Shown here piece after piece: positions 46,355 to 55,962 of a stretch of 64,000 nucleotides of DNA; the first letter of the stretch is position 1; the number at the start of each line of letters is the position of its first letter. This stretch comes from Porphyridium purpureum (taxonomy: Eukaryota; Rhodophyta; Bangiophyceae; Porphyridiales; Porphyridiaceae). A program made the position numbers and the translations under genes. The notes under the pieces were generated by a model, which worked only from the letters and a program-made list of their open reading frames with translations, was not told where the DNA came from and ran no database searches. Where the stretch lies: contig VRMN01000001.1 of assembly GCA_008690995.1 (NCBI GenBank), positions 620,001 to 684,000 on the forward strand, read 5' to 3'.

Positions 46355-49300
46355 ATGTCTTTGTGGCAGCACACGGCTGGATGGGTGGGGGATGCGGCGC
46401 TCCTCGCAAAGATGGAACTCGCCACGGCGCTACACACGCTGTACGCTGGCGAAGTCCGCAGTGCAAACGACTATGAGCTCGCAAACCAGGTGCTGCTTGA
46501 GTACAAGCAGCGGTGCTCACTTCAGGACGCAATAGCGCTGTGGTATGAGAGCCTTCCTCGCGCATGCTCCGGTGCTTATGACGCGCTGGGCGCTTCCATG
46601 TTGGCGCTTCAGGTCTTTCGCGACCACCTGACGAGCGGATCCGGATGTTCACCTGATGGCGCGGCGCAGCTTGTGCTGCAAACCATTCAGGCCTTTGTTC
46701 ATGAAGTAACAGTGCTGGCTCAAACCGAGCGCGTGGTCGTGGCAAGCGTGTGCCTGCTGGCGGAGAAGATCTCAGATTGTGCCTCTGTAGCTGCGCTGCG
46801 ATACTGGACCGAAGTATGGACTCTGTGCCTGGCGCCGCTGTGGGAGTCTCAGCGCAGTGAATTACATGACGAAGGACTGACCTTTTGCGTGCTGGCATCC
46901 TTTTTCAATGAGCTCTGCCTTGCACTCTCAGGGAATTCGAGAGCAGTTCCCGCCATTGTGCCGGCTAGGAGAAGAGAATTAATTCACAGCACGTTTGAGG
47001 TGTTCAGATCGGTTCTGTTTGAGCGCGTGCTCGAAGCCATTTCAAGTTCATCGGAACGAATGTCAGAAAGCTTTCGCAGAGCGGGTTGCATCGCTTGCTA
47101 CGAGGCCGTCGCCACGCTCCTGCGCATTGCCAGCGCACCCTTTGAACTCGTGCTTCGGAATTATCAGACCCTGCTACGACCGCTGTGGCCGTCCACTCGA
47201 GGGGTCGGTTTTGGAACTGTCTTCACGGACTTGAATCGCGCTGTGCTTCGTTGTGCGACGGAGCTTGTGCATTGCTCATCATCTGCTCGCCCTACATCGG
47301 AATGCGACGAATGGTTGCGCCAGATGATCGTATTTTTGATAGGGAGAATGGATCGAAAAACATTCTTCGTCGCTTTGAGGAGAATGGAGGCAGGTGATGA
47401 AAGCGTTCAAGACGGGGAAGAACTTCTACTCATGGCAGGGTTAATTTGCGACATGGCGCGCCTCCACCTCTTTCGCTGCTTCCTGACGCCTCAAGAAGCG
47501 CTGCGCATCATGGACACTGAAACGCTGCGCCTTGTTGTGCGGCTCTGTGAGCTGATGCTTGACTTTGTGGTGATTCCGGAAGTCGCAGAGCTCGCTCTCC
47601 CTTTCTGGCTCCTCTTTTTTAGACAGGTAGCAGATGATCACGATGAAGGATGTCCGACTCTCTCTGACCCAACTCCTCAGCACGGAGAATGGCGGGCATA
47701 TCGGTCAAAGCTTTCCGAAAAGCTCGCCCTAGGATTCCTGCATGCCGGATTTCATGCATTATGTCGTGCGTGGGAAGAGAAAGCGCACAATCGCGGAATG
47801 AAGCTAGAAGGTGCAAGCTCACTTGATGAAGAGGACAGCACGTGGGACGAAATACTGAGAGAAGTACGATGCGTTTCTATACCCAATCAGATAACCCATG
47901 TCGTGACCCTGGCTTCGCGTATCTGTGGGGCAGAACCATTTAATCGTGAGGCAACGCCGAACCGTATGGCGGCTCTTTTGGCCGGTGCTGTGTTTGGATA
48001 CTTTGTTGCGTTTGTGCATGTCTGTGAATCTGAACCTAGCAGCATCACGGGCATCAGTACCATGCAGCGGCTTTGTGCTACCGTGAATGGGCTAATGACA
48101 CAAGGCTGTCTGGCGTGTTGCGATCTCACGGGTCAAAGCGCCTGGCCGGAGAACGAGTGCATACAAAAGAGTTCGGTTTTTAAAGCCATTGTAACTCTTT
48201 GCAGTGCGCTTTACCCAGCAACTGCTGTCGTTCATGGAAAAGAAAAGGAAACTCGTTGTGCATCAGAAACGGTTCAATGTCCGCACAAATACATGAATGA
48301 TATGACATCCGCGTTTCTTGATGCAAATACTGATCTGGTGCTTGCTGCGGGCACCGAGGGCTTACGATCTTTGATTTCCAATGCCAAGGTACGAGAAACA
48401 TTGAGCGCAGAGACGCGAGTACAGGCACTTGCCTCGTATGCATGGTTGCTCAAAGCGGTGCCCACATTGGTGCCCGCTGTTTTAGAAACGGTCATTCAAT
48501 CATGCGCACATGTTGGTACTCGAGCAGAGGACGTGCGGGTCAGAAACGAAGCATGCAAGGCACTATACAAACTTGCACAGAAGATTCCGACTGATTTGCT
48601 TCGCCCATACCTGGAGTCCGTATGTGCTACAATTTTGTCCATGTTAAGTGGTCTGGAGCTGAGTTTCGAAGAAGCGAGTGCATCATTTCTTTATGACGCC
48701 CTTGGCCTGATCTCCAACGCAATTCCCGACCAAGCACGTCGAGATAGTTTTACGGCCGGAATTTTGCGACCTTGCGCGATCCAGCTTAAACAGATAACCG
48801 AACTGACATGCAAGGCGCCGTCGTGCTTGAGTCAAGTGCTCTCCACCACCGGCGCCAACGACAAGCACCTTCGCGCGTTGCTGTACTATGTGCGCGTCGT
48901 CGCTCACATTCTGCGGGGCCTCAATGGCGGCGAACTGCCAAGCGCGGGGCCAACGAGCGAGACCTATCCTCTATTGATTGCTGTGGCCGAATCCGTGCTC
49001 GTTGTAAGCCGTGAAGTGCAGAAGCTATCCCTGAGTGCTGGTGCGGGTTGTGATCTGATGAAACCTTCGCTGGAAGAATGGCTGGGCTGTGGGATGATCT
49101 CACTGGAGGAGGCGGGAGACACGCCAGAGGAACAGGTACGTTATTTGGAGAGCACACAGCTTTTGCCGACGTTCACGGTTTCTGCCTGGAGGGATCCGGC
49201 TTTTAGGGCGGGACAGTTGAGGTGTAGAGAGCTGCTGAACAATACTCTGAGTACGCTGGGCAAAATTCTGGACCTCGGCGTACCAGAGGTACCAGTCCAC

Positions 49301-50221
49301 GTTCTAAACACAATGCTGCTTGCGGCGGACGGTACCCCGACGTGGCTACTGGCCAAGTATTTTGGCGTGGTGGTGCGCCATTTGATGTCGATTCCCAACT
49401 TTTGGGAGTTGGATGTCGAATGCCGCTCCCGAGCTGGACAGATGGTACGCGTGCTTGAACAGGGTCTGGTCTATTCCGAGCAGCACAAGGCAGGTCCGGA
49501 ACAAGAAATGGACACGGCGTCAAAGCGAGAGAACGTGGCGCCAAAGATTGCAGACATCGAAGCTGCGCTTGCGGAGCGGTCTGCGCACAACTTGATGCAA
49601 GAAATGGCACTTTCGCTTTCCAGCGGTGTGCTCGTTGGCGGAACGTCTTCGAGGGCATTCAGCTCGTCGCTTACACTGTTGCTACTTCGAGATGCATCGC
49701 GCATTGCGCTTGTGAACTTGTTGTGCAGCCTGATCCGCGGCAAGGTTCCTAAAGCGATCAAGTCAAGCAGCCTGCTTCTGCGCAGAATTCTCGAGTACGC
49801 GAATGCTGACCAGACCAGGCATGAGGTCGGCACAGTGTGCGCCGAAGTGAACGCGCGAGTCCAATCCGCATGCAGCATGGACGCTGACGCATGCCTGAAT
49901 GACCTGCGTGCCTTCTCAAACACACTCGCTGCCGTAGTACTACCATCCGCCTTTGTATGTCTGGTGTCAGAGAATGAGCGCGCACGCGACGGCATTCACG
50001 ACCAAATGGTCGGCCTTATCAAAAGCGTACTGACGCTCTGCTCCGTGGACGTCTGTGCGGGCGTGGTCAGCGCCTTGTTCCCGGACCAGCTCTACTCTGT
50101 GCGCGACGCGCGAAGCCGCGCATTCATCGAGTCATTCCAGGCGCTGACAGACAGTAAGAGTCGTAAACTGCTCGCGCGCGAATTGGCTCTCGCCGTGCGG
50201 AGCTCAGACACCCAACACTGA
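46355..50221 (+). CDS. Karyopherin of the exportin-T type (probable)
   Basis: The first in-frame ATG is at 46355 and gives 1288 residues. The protein is an alpha-solenoid: the whole length is amphipathic helix pairs without membrane segments. The middle part reads RVRNEACKALYKLAQKIPTD, LLRPYLESVCATILSMLSGL and ASFLYDALGLISNAIPDQAR. This resembles the exportin-T (XPOT/LOS1/PAUSED) segment in which the tRNA exporter has YLF-RFVK and a Q-x-LYE-x-GxLI pattern. If right, it exports tRNA from the nucleus with Ran-GTP. It is roughly 300 residues longer than typical exportins, mostly in low-complexity loops. Importin-13/transportin-3 is the main alternative. The family is inferred from pattern, not from a diagnostic motif. 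Confidence 0.5.
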   Translation: MSLWQHTAGWVGDAALLAKMELATALHTLYAGEVRSANDYELANQVLLEYKQRCSLQDAIALWYESLPRACSGAYDALGASMLALQVFRDHLTSGSGCSPDGAAQLVLQTIQAFVHEVTVLAQTERVVVASVCLLAEKISDCASVAALRYWTEVWTLCLAPLWESQRSELHDEGLTFCVLASFFNELCLALSGNSRAVPAIVPARRRELIHSTFEVFRSVLFERVLEAISSSSERMSESFRRAGCIACYEAVATLLRIASAPFELVLRNYQTLLRPLWPSTRGVGFGTVFTDLNRAVLRCATELVHCSSSARPTSECDEWLRQMIVFLIGRMDRKTFFVALRRMEAGDESVQDGEELLLMAGLICDMARLHLFRCFLTPQEALRIMDTETLRLVVRLCELMLDFVVIPEVAELALPFWLLFFRQVADDHDEGCPTLSDPTPQHGEWRAYRSKLSEKLALGFLHAGFHALCRAWEEKAHNRGMKLEGASSLDEEDSTWDEILREVRCVSIPNQITHVVTLASRICGAEPFNREATPNRMAALLAGAVFGYFVAFVHVCESEPSSITGISTMQRLCATVNGLMTQGCLACCDLTGQSAWPENECIQKSSVFKAIVTLCSALYPATAVVHGKEKETRCASETVQCPHKYMNDMTSAFLDANTDLVLAAGTEGLRSLISNAKVRETLSAETRVQALASYAWLLKAVPTLVPAVLETVIQSCAHVGTRAEDVRVRNEACKALYKLAQKIPTDLLRPYLESVCATILSMLSGLELSFEEASASFLYDALGLISNAIPDQARRDSFTAGILRPCAIQLKQITELTCKAPSCLSQVLSTTGANDKHLRALLYYVRVVAHILRGLNGGELPSAGPTSETYPLLIAVAESVLVVSREVQKLSLSAGAGCDLMKPSLEEWLGCGMISLEEAGDTPEEQVRYLESTQLLPTFTVSAWRDPAFRAGQLRCRELLNNTLSTLGKILDLGVPEVPVHVLNTMLLAADGTPTWLLAKYFGVVVRHLMSIPNFWELDVECRSRAGQMVRVLEQGLVYSEQHKAGPEQEMDTASKRENVAPKIADIEAALAERSAHNLMQEMALSLSSGVLVGGTSSRAFSSSLTLLLLRDASRIALVNLLCSLIRGKVPKAIKSSSLLLRRILEYANADQTRHEVGTVCAEVNARVQSACSMDADACLNDLRAFSNTLAAVVLPSAFVCLVSENERARDGIHDQMVGLIKSVLTLCSVDVCAGVVSALFPDQLYSVRDARSRAFIESFQALTDSKSRKLLARELALAVRSSDTQH

Positions 50222-50435
50222 TGCTGTTTTTGGCAACGGAATTTTGGTCCGATTCTTTGCGAATCATTTATTGTTCATAGTAAAACGCTTTGGTTTCATA
50301 GGAAATCTCCACGCCTTGTCAGTACCAGGGGAGACGTCCCGATTTCAAGGGAAGGAGAAGGTAGACGAAGACAGAGAGACGGAGAGAGAAGGAGGAGGGG
50401 AGAGGAAGGGTGACAGAGCATTTAATCTAGAAAGG

Positions 50436-51779
50436 ATGGCCGGGAATGAGGGTGCGCTTATGCGCATGAACACAATGCAGAGGCAGGTGACGCACGACGC
50501 GGTGGTAGGCAGTCTCAAGGCGGAGTTGATGCAGCAGAAACTTCAGATCGAGGCCAAACTGGAGATGCTTGCCAAGCTGGAGGGCAAAACGGAGCAGCAG
50601 CAGCTGAATCTCCTCTTCAGTTTGTGGGATCTGGACGGTGACGGGCTGCTCTCGGTGGCTGAGTTGGCTCTGGGCATTAAGCGCGCGCTGACCACGCTTG
50701 AGCCGTCGCTGGATGAGATGACCGAGAAGAACGAGTTGCTCGAGTTCGCAATGGACGCCGCGTCGATCGCCATGATTAATTTTGGACAAGGTGACGAGGA
50801 GCCGCGCATCAAGAAGGAAGACTTTGCCACCGTGATCAAGGCGCTGTGCTCGAAGATCAACGTGCCATTCATGATCATTTCGGAGGCGTTGGTGCTTTCT
50901 TATGTAGGAGCATCGGCTGAAGAGCAGATCACAGAGGCAGTGGAGTTCCTGGCCCTCAAGCTGGTTGAAGGTGAAGCCGAGCAAGAGATCGCAGTCGAGA
51001 AGAAATTTCGCGATATCCTTGAAAATGAAACGATGCAGCACTTGTTCAAGAAGTTTGACAGGGATCAGGACATGTCTATTTCCTTCAAGGAGCTGGCATT
51101 GGGCCTTGACAAGCTGCGCGCTGGCGAAATGACGTTTGGTGACAGTATTGAGGCTGCCCTGAATGCTCTTCTTCTGTTCGACGAAGGAAACACGCGTACG
51201 CTTAACTACGTTCAGTTTGCCCGATTCATTCTTACGTTTTGCGCTGCGGCCGGCGCACCCTTCGCGGCAGTCGGGCCGAAGCTGCTCGAAATGGAGATTG
51301 GTGCGCCGGAGGAGCCCGAAGAACTCAGGAAGCTCAAGAGCGCGTTGCTGACTGACATCACAAGGGACATGAACCACTTGGACAAGGTCGTCAACACGGT
51401 ACAGGACGTGCGGTGCGAGCTGCTATTCCAGATGTTTGACACGGATGGATCTGGTGACGTGAGTTTCCAGGAGCTTGCAATTGGCTTGCGCTCGTTCAAT
51501 CCGTCCAGCTCTCTGAGCGATTCCGCCGCCGTCGCTGCCTCGATGATGCTCGCCTTTGACGCTGATGAGAACAATACGTTGAACCGCATGGAGTTCGCCG
51601 ACTTTTTGAACTCGTTTTGCGAAACGATCGGTGCTGATTTTGATGAGCTGGCTGACTATCTCGTCGTCGCACGCGCCGTCCAGGATTCCAGCTCGGAGCG
51701 CGATATTGCGCTTCTGGAGTCGATCCAGCCGGCAATTCTGGCGGATATCCATAAGACACGTGCCCAGCTGGAGGGGTAA
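50436..51779 (+). CDS. EF-hand calcium-binding protein
   Basis: From the ATG at 50436 the protein has 447 residues. It contains two paired EF-hand modules related to each other. LFSLWDLDGDGLLSVAELAL is a canonical loop. LFKKFDRDQDMSISFKELAL and LLFDEGNTRTLNYVQFARFI form the next pair, the second lacking several ligands. LFQMFDTDGSGDVSFQELAI and MLAFDADENNTLNRMEFADF form the last pair. Each pair is followed by a similar segment (FCAAAGAPFAAVG; FCETIGADFDELA), so the protein arose by internal duplication. It has no kinase or other enzyme domain, no membrane segment and an N-terminal helical region rich in Gln/Lys. A calcium sensor or buffer in the cytosol is likely; the partner is unknown. Confidence 0.85.
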   Translation: MAGNEGALMRMNTMQRQVTHDAVVGSLKAELMQQKLQIEAKLEMLAKLEGKTEQQQLNLLFSLWDLDGDGLLSVAELALGIKRALTTLEPSLDEMTEKNELLEFAMDAASIAMINFGQGDEEPRIKKEDFATVIKALCSKINVPFMIISEALVLSYVGASAEEQITEAVEFLALKLVEGEAEQEIAVEKKFRDILENETMQHLFKKFDRDQDMSISFKELALGLDKLRAGEMTFGDSIEAALNALLLFDEGNTRTLNYVQFARFILTFCAAAGAPFAAVGPKLLEMEIGAPEEPEELRKLKSALLTDITRDMNHLDKVVNTVQDVRCELLFQMFDTDGSGDVSFQELAIGLRSFNPSSSLSDSAAVAASMMLAFDADENNTLNRMEFADFLNSFCETIGADFDELADYLVVARAVQDSSSERDIALLESIQPAILADIHKTRAQLEG

Positions 51780-51917
51780 AGAGATGTCGATCAAACGTAG
51801 CCGGTCGATGGAATCTTTGCATTGATGTGCCCTCTTTTAGTAAAAGCGAGGATCTCTCAGAGCCTGCGGATGCCCACGAGCTGGCGTTGCCTGCAGAGCG
51901 TTTATCAGGTCACAGTC

Positions 51918-53507
51918 TCACAACTCGTCGTTTACCGAATTTGGGATTGGTTCCTTGTGGGCTTTAAGAAAGTGCTCGAGGTCGCGAACGCGTTTAGAGA
52001 GATACTTGTTGATGAATTCGGTCTCGTGAATGTCCTGGAGGCGCAGGTAGGCCAGCTCCGGGTCTGCGGCCTTTTCAAAGTGCTTCAGAGCTATCTTGAA
52101 GCCAGATGCGAGAGCTTCCGGTAAGACTGGCAGATTTGTCATTTCGAGTCCAAAGCGCACCATGTGGACACCCCCAAAGACACCGCTACTGTCAGGGGGA
52201 ACTTCAGCCAGAACTTCGAGAATGGGCTCCAGCAGCGGGGCGTATTCCGCTGCTTCGCATATGGACCTCAAAACCTGTGCCACGCGTGTCTTGACGTTCC
52301 ACCCAAGCAGCGCCTGCATCTCGGGTCGCCGTGGAGTGAAGACCCGCAGATCCGGCATTACGTCCGCCGTGACGCGGAGCACCGAGTCCAACAGCCTCGC
52401 CCACGTCAAGTGCGGGTCAGACTTACGGATGGCTTGCTCCAGGACTTTACGAGAAGAGTCGCGAGATCGAGCGTCCGGAAAGTGCGACGCGCGCCTCAAA
52501 TGTGGCGTGCTAGCTTCATCATCATCACTGGCTGAGGCTTCATTATCCCCCGTGTCAAAGTACGTTTCAAAATCCTGCCCCAGAGGCATCATGATGTCTT
52601 CTAGCATTTGCGTGAGTGCGTCGACAACCATTGATTCATACACGTGCACTGAGATATCCACAAAGATACCAAACGTTCGACGTGTTGTGGCTCTGACGCC
52701 CCAGCCACGTGGCACATACACGACATCGCCCTCCTTCAAAGTCACAGTGAGAAAGGGTGGCTCATCTTCTCCGGTGGCGGGACGGACTGGGACTTCAAGA
52801 TGCCGACTTGGAAGTTCAATCACGGGCTTGTAGAGGTCCAGTTGGAATCTTCCATCGAAAGCGACCAGAAACCGATCGGCTGCACTACTCAGAATGGGCG
52901 TTGCATAGTCAAGAGGCAGAAAAGATATTTCGGCGCTCACAGGCACGCCAAACAACTTTTCCAGTTGTACGCACAGTTCGGCCAACTCTGCAGATCGATA
53001 CTCTGCTCGGAAAACTTGCAGCTCGTACTTGCCTTGTCTGAAAGCGCTTTGTATGGCCTCAAGTGGAACTTGCAGCTCAGCCGACGCTTCCTGCTCAGCG
53101 CCTGCTCCAGTGAGGTAATTTTCGTCTGCTATGACCACCATGCGATCGAGGCCTTCCCACATGGACAGCTGCACATCTTGTCGGTACTTGATTGGCGCGT
53201 GCCGCTCAAAGGCCGACCTATTTTTGCCCAGTACCTGCTGCAGGTTATCGCCTGGAACAAAGCGCCGGTACTTCTTCATCCATCTCACCCGCTCTTCGCC
53301 AGACCTTGAGCCCAGTTGCACCACCAGCGGATGGGTCTGGAAATCTTCTTCCCACCACTGCCGGCGCAGCTCGTTCGCGGCGCCTGATGTCGCGTCGCCA
53401 ATTCCCAGAAGATGCTGGATCACTCGGTCTTCTTGCGCCCAAACAGGAGCATGAACCGTGAGCGACGCGAGTGCGACGCACACCACCAGGATGAAACAGA
53501 TCGCCAT
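51918..53507 (-). CDS. Secreted or ER-luminal JmjC/cupin-like protein lacking metal ligands
   Basis: The 529-residue protein begins at a true ATG with a clear signal peptide (AICFILVVCVALASLTVHAP VWA, cleavage near residue 24). Residues 60-300 resemble the JmjC/cupin_4 hydroxylase fold: KYRRFVPGDNLQQVL, then LEKLFGVPVSAEISFLPLDY, ADRFLVAFDGRFQLDLYKPV and LTVTLKEGDVVYVPRGWGVR. In active members an HxD motif precedes DxFxxQxxGxKxW and a His follows PRGxxH. Here the HxD position reads without His (ATPILSSAAD) and PRGWGV lacks the His, so iron binding is unlikely. The C-terminal half is helical, with no known domain. It may be a structural or binding protein of the secretory pathway. The assignment rests on fold pattern. 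Confidence 0.6.
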   Translation of the reverse strand: MAICFILVVCVALASLTVHAPVWAQEDRVIQHLLGIGDATSGAANELRRQWWEEDFQTHPLVVQLGSRSGEERVRWMKKYRRFVPGDNLQQVLGKNRSAFERHAPIKYRQDVQLSMWEGLDRMVVIADENYLTGAGAEQEASAELQVPLEAIQSAFRQGKYELQVFRAEYRSAELAELCVQLEKLFGVPVSAEISFLPLDYATPILSSAADRFLVAFDGRFQLDLYKPVIELPSRHLEVPVRPATGEDEPPFLTVTLKEGDVVYVPRGWGVRATTRRTFGIFVDISVHVYESMVVDALTQMLEDIMMPLGQDFETYFDTGDNEASASDDDEASTPHLRRASHFPDARSRDSSRKVLEQAIRKSDPHLTWARLLDSVLRVTADVMPDLRVFTPRRPEMQALLGWNVKTRVAQVLRSICEAAEYAPLLEPILEVLAEVPPDSSGVFGGVHMVRFGLEMTNLPVLPEALASGFKIALKHFEKAADPELAYLRLQDIHETEFINKYLSKRVRDLEHFLKAHKEPIPNSVNDEL

Positions 53508-53807
53508 TTGTCTGGGGTGTTCGGTATTCGACTTGAGAGTCGATATTGATCAAGTGGCGTACCGCCCGCGTCGCGTGTGATGTAGGAAGAGCACAGGCGT
53601 GAGACTTTGATACTCTTGCGTTCTACAGCGCTAACTCGTGGCGTGTTTTTCTTCCCGCGCCACTTTCGGCTTCAGAGATTTTCGTTTTCGAGACGGGAAG
53701 GAGTCGGAGACGACAAAGGCCCGCGCGGCGTCGAAGGCAACGAGGGTGCTGATTGGCAACGTCTTTCAGTCGGCCTTTGTTGGTTGGGTATACCTGGATA
53801 CACCTCG
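53508..53807. other. Divergent promoter spacer of the JmjC-like and Rpb4 genes
   Basis: The 300-bp spacer shows no CTGTAC motif or repeat. The Rpb4 frame is open across most of it without an ATG. Confidence 0.4.
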
Positions 53808-54296
53808 ATGAACGCCGGGTTTCGAAACGGACCGCATGCGCGCGTGACGACGCAAGGCGAGGATGCGACGGAACTGCGGTTCGGCCCCGAGTTCGACGCG
53901 CCTTCGGCTTCCTACCGTGCGCTGGCCTACCACGAGGTCGCAGAGGTGTTAAGGATGCGTGAGGAAATCGTGCGGAAGGAGGGCGTCCCCCCTGAGAAGC
54001 TATATCCTCCCGTGGACAGGGAGAATCAGAGGTTCCACACCGCCAGGAAGCACGCCCACCGATTCGACAATATCAAGAAGAGCGAGGCATGCGCGGCGAT
54101 TCGAAGAACAATTACTACCGAGACGGATGCGCGGGGCGAACCACGCTTCCATCCGTTTGAGGTTGCCCAGATCATGAATTTAATGCCAGAAGACGCTGAG
54201 GAGGCGCGAGGACTCATCCCCTCGCTCCAGAAGAAAGTTGATTTAGACGACGATGTCCTCAATCACTTGCTGAGCGCGATTCGTGCGTTGGTTTAG
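53808..54296 (+). CDS. RPB4: RNA polymerase II subunit Rpb4
   Basis: Rpb4 forms the stalk of RNA polymerase II with Rpb7. The first ATG of the frame, 53808, gives 162 residues, near the human length of 142. The family core is visible: ALAYHEVAEVLRMREEIVRK, FHTARKHAHRFDNIKKSEAC, then FHPFEVAQIMNLMPEDAEEA and RGLIPSLQKKVDLDDDVLNH with LLSAIRALV at the end. The PEDAEEARGLIPSL segment is the best diagnostic. Homologous Rpc17/CGRP-RCP of RNA polymerase III lacks the IPSL ending, so Rpb4 is preferred. Confidence 0.85.
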   Translation: MNAGFRNGPHARVTTQGEDATELRFGPEFDAPSASYRALAYHEVAEVLRMREEIVRKEGVPPEKLYPPVDRENQRFHTARKHAHRFDNIKKSEACAAIRRTITTETDARGEPRFHPFEVAQIMNLMPEDAEEARGLIPSLQKKVDLDDDVLNHLLSAIRALV

Positions 54297-54607
54297 CCGC
54301 GCTGACTTCAAGCGTGACGAAAATAAGCGCGCGTCCGCATGAGGGAAGGCGTTACGGCTGTGAACGCGAAAATGGAGGTTGAAGGCACGACTTCATGCCG
54401 GTCTTGGCATTCTAGCGCATTTCGCCACAATCCGCGCAGGATTTGGCTATGAAGAAGCGACATTTGTTGCGCTGCTGTCCCAAGTCCAAGGTAAAATGCA
54501 GAGATGGTTGGAGGAACCCTTGGCGCACGACAAAAGGGGCTAGAAAAGTAACCAGTAAGCTCGAGCGGCCTTACGGCGTATAATTTTTGTACTCAGATAA
54601 TTCAAAC
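54297..54607. other. Convergent spacer of Rpb4 and the kinase gene
   Basis: No coding sequence or repeat is recognised in these 311 bp; a 44-codon frame starting MKKRHLLRCC is most likely chance. Confidence 0.35.
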
Positions 54608-55765
54608 CTAACCCATTCCGTTCCCCTCCTTCTTGGAGCGTAAACTTCTTGCAAATCGCATGAGCGGCGTCTCCGTCTTTGACAGCTTGACGTTCTCGGA
54701 CTTGGCACGTCCCATGGATGTGGTGTGAGAATTCACAAGCGCAGCCCGGAGCTTCAGTATTTGCTGCAGCGCCTGATCCGCAGTTGGGCGTTTGGACGCG
54801 TCCTTGGCCAGCATTTTTACCACCATCTTTTTGAACGGCTCGCCGAGCAAAGCCCATTGCGGTGAAGCAAAACTTGGTTCATCCTGTCGGATCATTTCAG
54901 ACAGTTTAGCATCGTCCGGGTCTTCGAATGGGTAGACCTTTTCCACTGCGGTGTAAAGCATGATACCAGTGCACCAAATGTCTACTTTTTCAGGATTGTA
55001 CGGAACCCTGCGCAGTATTTCTGGCGCCTCATACGCGCGTGTCCCTGGCCAGTCTTCGTCCAAGAGCTTTGTTTCCTTGGGCTTGCGTCGATGCGCCATG
55101 CCAAAATCGATGAGTTTGATTACCTCGTCGCTGTTCGTGGAGTGCAGCATGAAGTTCTCTAGCTTGAGGTCACGGTGCGTGATGCCCTGCTTGTGGATGA
55201 ATGCCAAAATGGAAAGCACCTTTTCGGCAAAGTACATGGTCTGGGTCTCCGTAAATGCGCCCTTTGTTATTCTGTCCAACAAGTCGCCGCCGTTCAAAAA
55301 CTCGGTCACGACGTACATCGCGTTCCTGTCTTCAATGACCTCGTACAACCTCACAATGTTTGGGTGGTCCAGCTCCTGCAGAAACTGCACCTCATTCAAG
55401 AGCTCCTCACGGTGCTTGTCGCTTGCAATGCGCATGAACTTGATTGCGACAAAGTTGCCTAGCGCGCTGGAATCCTCCAACGTGCCGCCAGACTTACTCC
55501 CTGACCTTGACGGGCGCGGCCGATCGCGCTCACTTCCCGCATCGGACTTTTGCTCGCTCCGAGACGGCGTCTGCTGGCCTCCTGAGCGTCTGGTCGCCTT
55601 GAAAACCTCGCCCTGCCCGCCGGACGCCAAACTGGACAGCACCATGTACCCATTCTCCAAGAGCACCGGCTTCTGCAGCGACACGCCGACCTCGCTCGCA
55701 CGCGGCGTGCCACGAAAGCTCCCTAACCGCGCGGCCGACTGTCGTATCGACGCAATCCGCGACAT
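54608..55765 (-). CDS. Serine/threonine protein kinase, CAMK-like
   Basis: From the ATG at 55765 the protein has 385 residues, nearly all kinase domain. The Gly-rich loop is LASGGQGEVFKATRR (residues 47-60) and the catalytic Lys is in VAIKFMR (Lys 109); the 43 residues between them are an unusual Ser/Arg-rich insert in the N-lobe. The C-helix Glu lies in LLNEVQFLQELDHPNIVRLY. HRDLKLENFML is the catalytic loop and IDFGMAH the Mg loop. PGTRAYEAPEILRRVPYNPEKVDIWCTGIML is split by the P+1 loop, and RPTADQALQQILKL closes the domain. The style is that of CAMK/CDPK kinases, but no autoinhibitory helix or EF-hand follows. It is active by all motifs. Confidence 0.92.
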   Translation of the reverse strand: MSRIASIRQSAARLGSFRGTPRASEVGVSLQKPVLLENGYMVLSSLASGGQGEVFKATRRSGGQQTPSRSEQKSDAGSERDRPRPSRSGSKSGGTLEDSSALGNFVAIKFMRIASDKHREELLNEVQFLQELDHPNIVRLYEVIEDRNAMYVVTEFLNGGDLLDRITKGAFTETQTMYFAEKVLSILAFIHKQGITHRDLKLENFMLHSTNSDEVIKLIDFGMAHRRKPKETKLLDEDWPGTRAYEAPEILRRVPYNPEKVDIWCTGIMLYTAVEKVYPFEDPDDAKLSEMIRQDEPSFASPQWALLGEPFKKMVVKMLAKDASKRPTADQALQQILKLRAALVNSHTTSMGRAKSENVKLSKTETPLMRFARSLRSKKEGNGMG

Positions 55766-55925
55766 CGTCGTACAATCCGCCACACCCACTCTTCCGTTCC
55801 CTTCTCTTCAACCCGTTTACTTTCTCTCCCGTTCTCTTGTTTCCCCCTCTAGCACAACTCCACTCACTTTCCGCACCATCAACTCCGGTTCCATCTTTAC
55901 TTTTTTTTTGAACCGTTTTGGAGCA

Positions 55926-55962
55926 CTGTACACTACACCAAACGCCGTTCCGTGTACTGTAC
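55926..55962. promoter_or_regulatory. Paired CTGTAC motifs upstream of the kinase gene
   Basis: Copies start at 55926 and 55957, both in ACTGTAC context, about 165 bp upstream of the kinase ATG. Confidence 0.35.

Noticed and set aside
50427-51377. 316-codon minus-strand frame over the EF-hand gene
   Set aside because: Shadow of the EF-hand gene; Leu/Arg/Gln-rich without any motif, while the plus strand has clear calcium loops.
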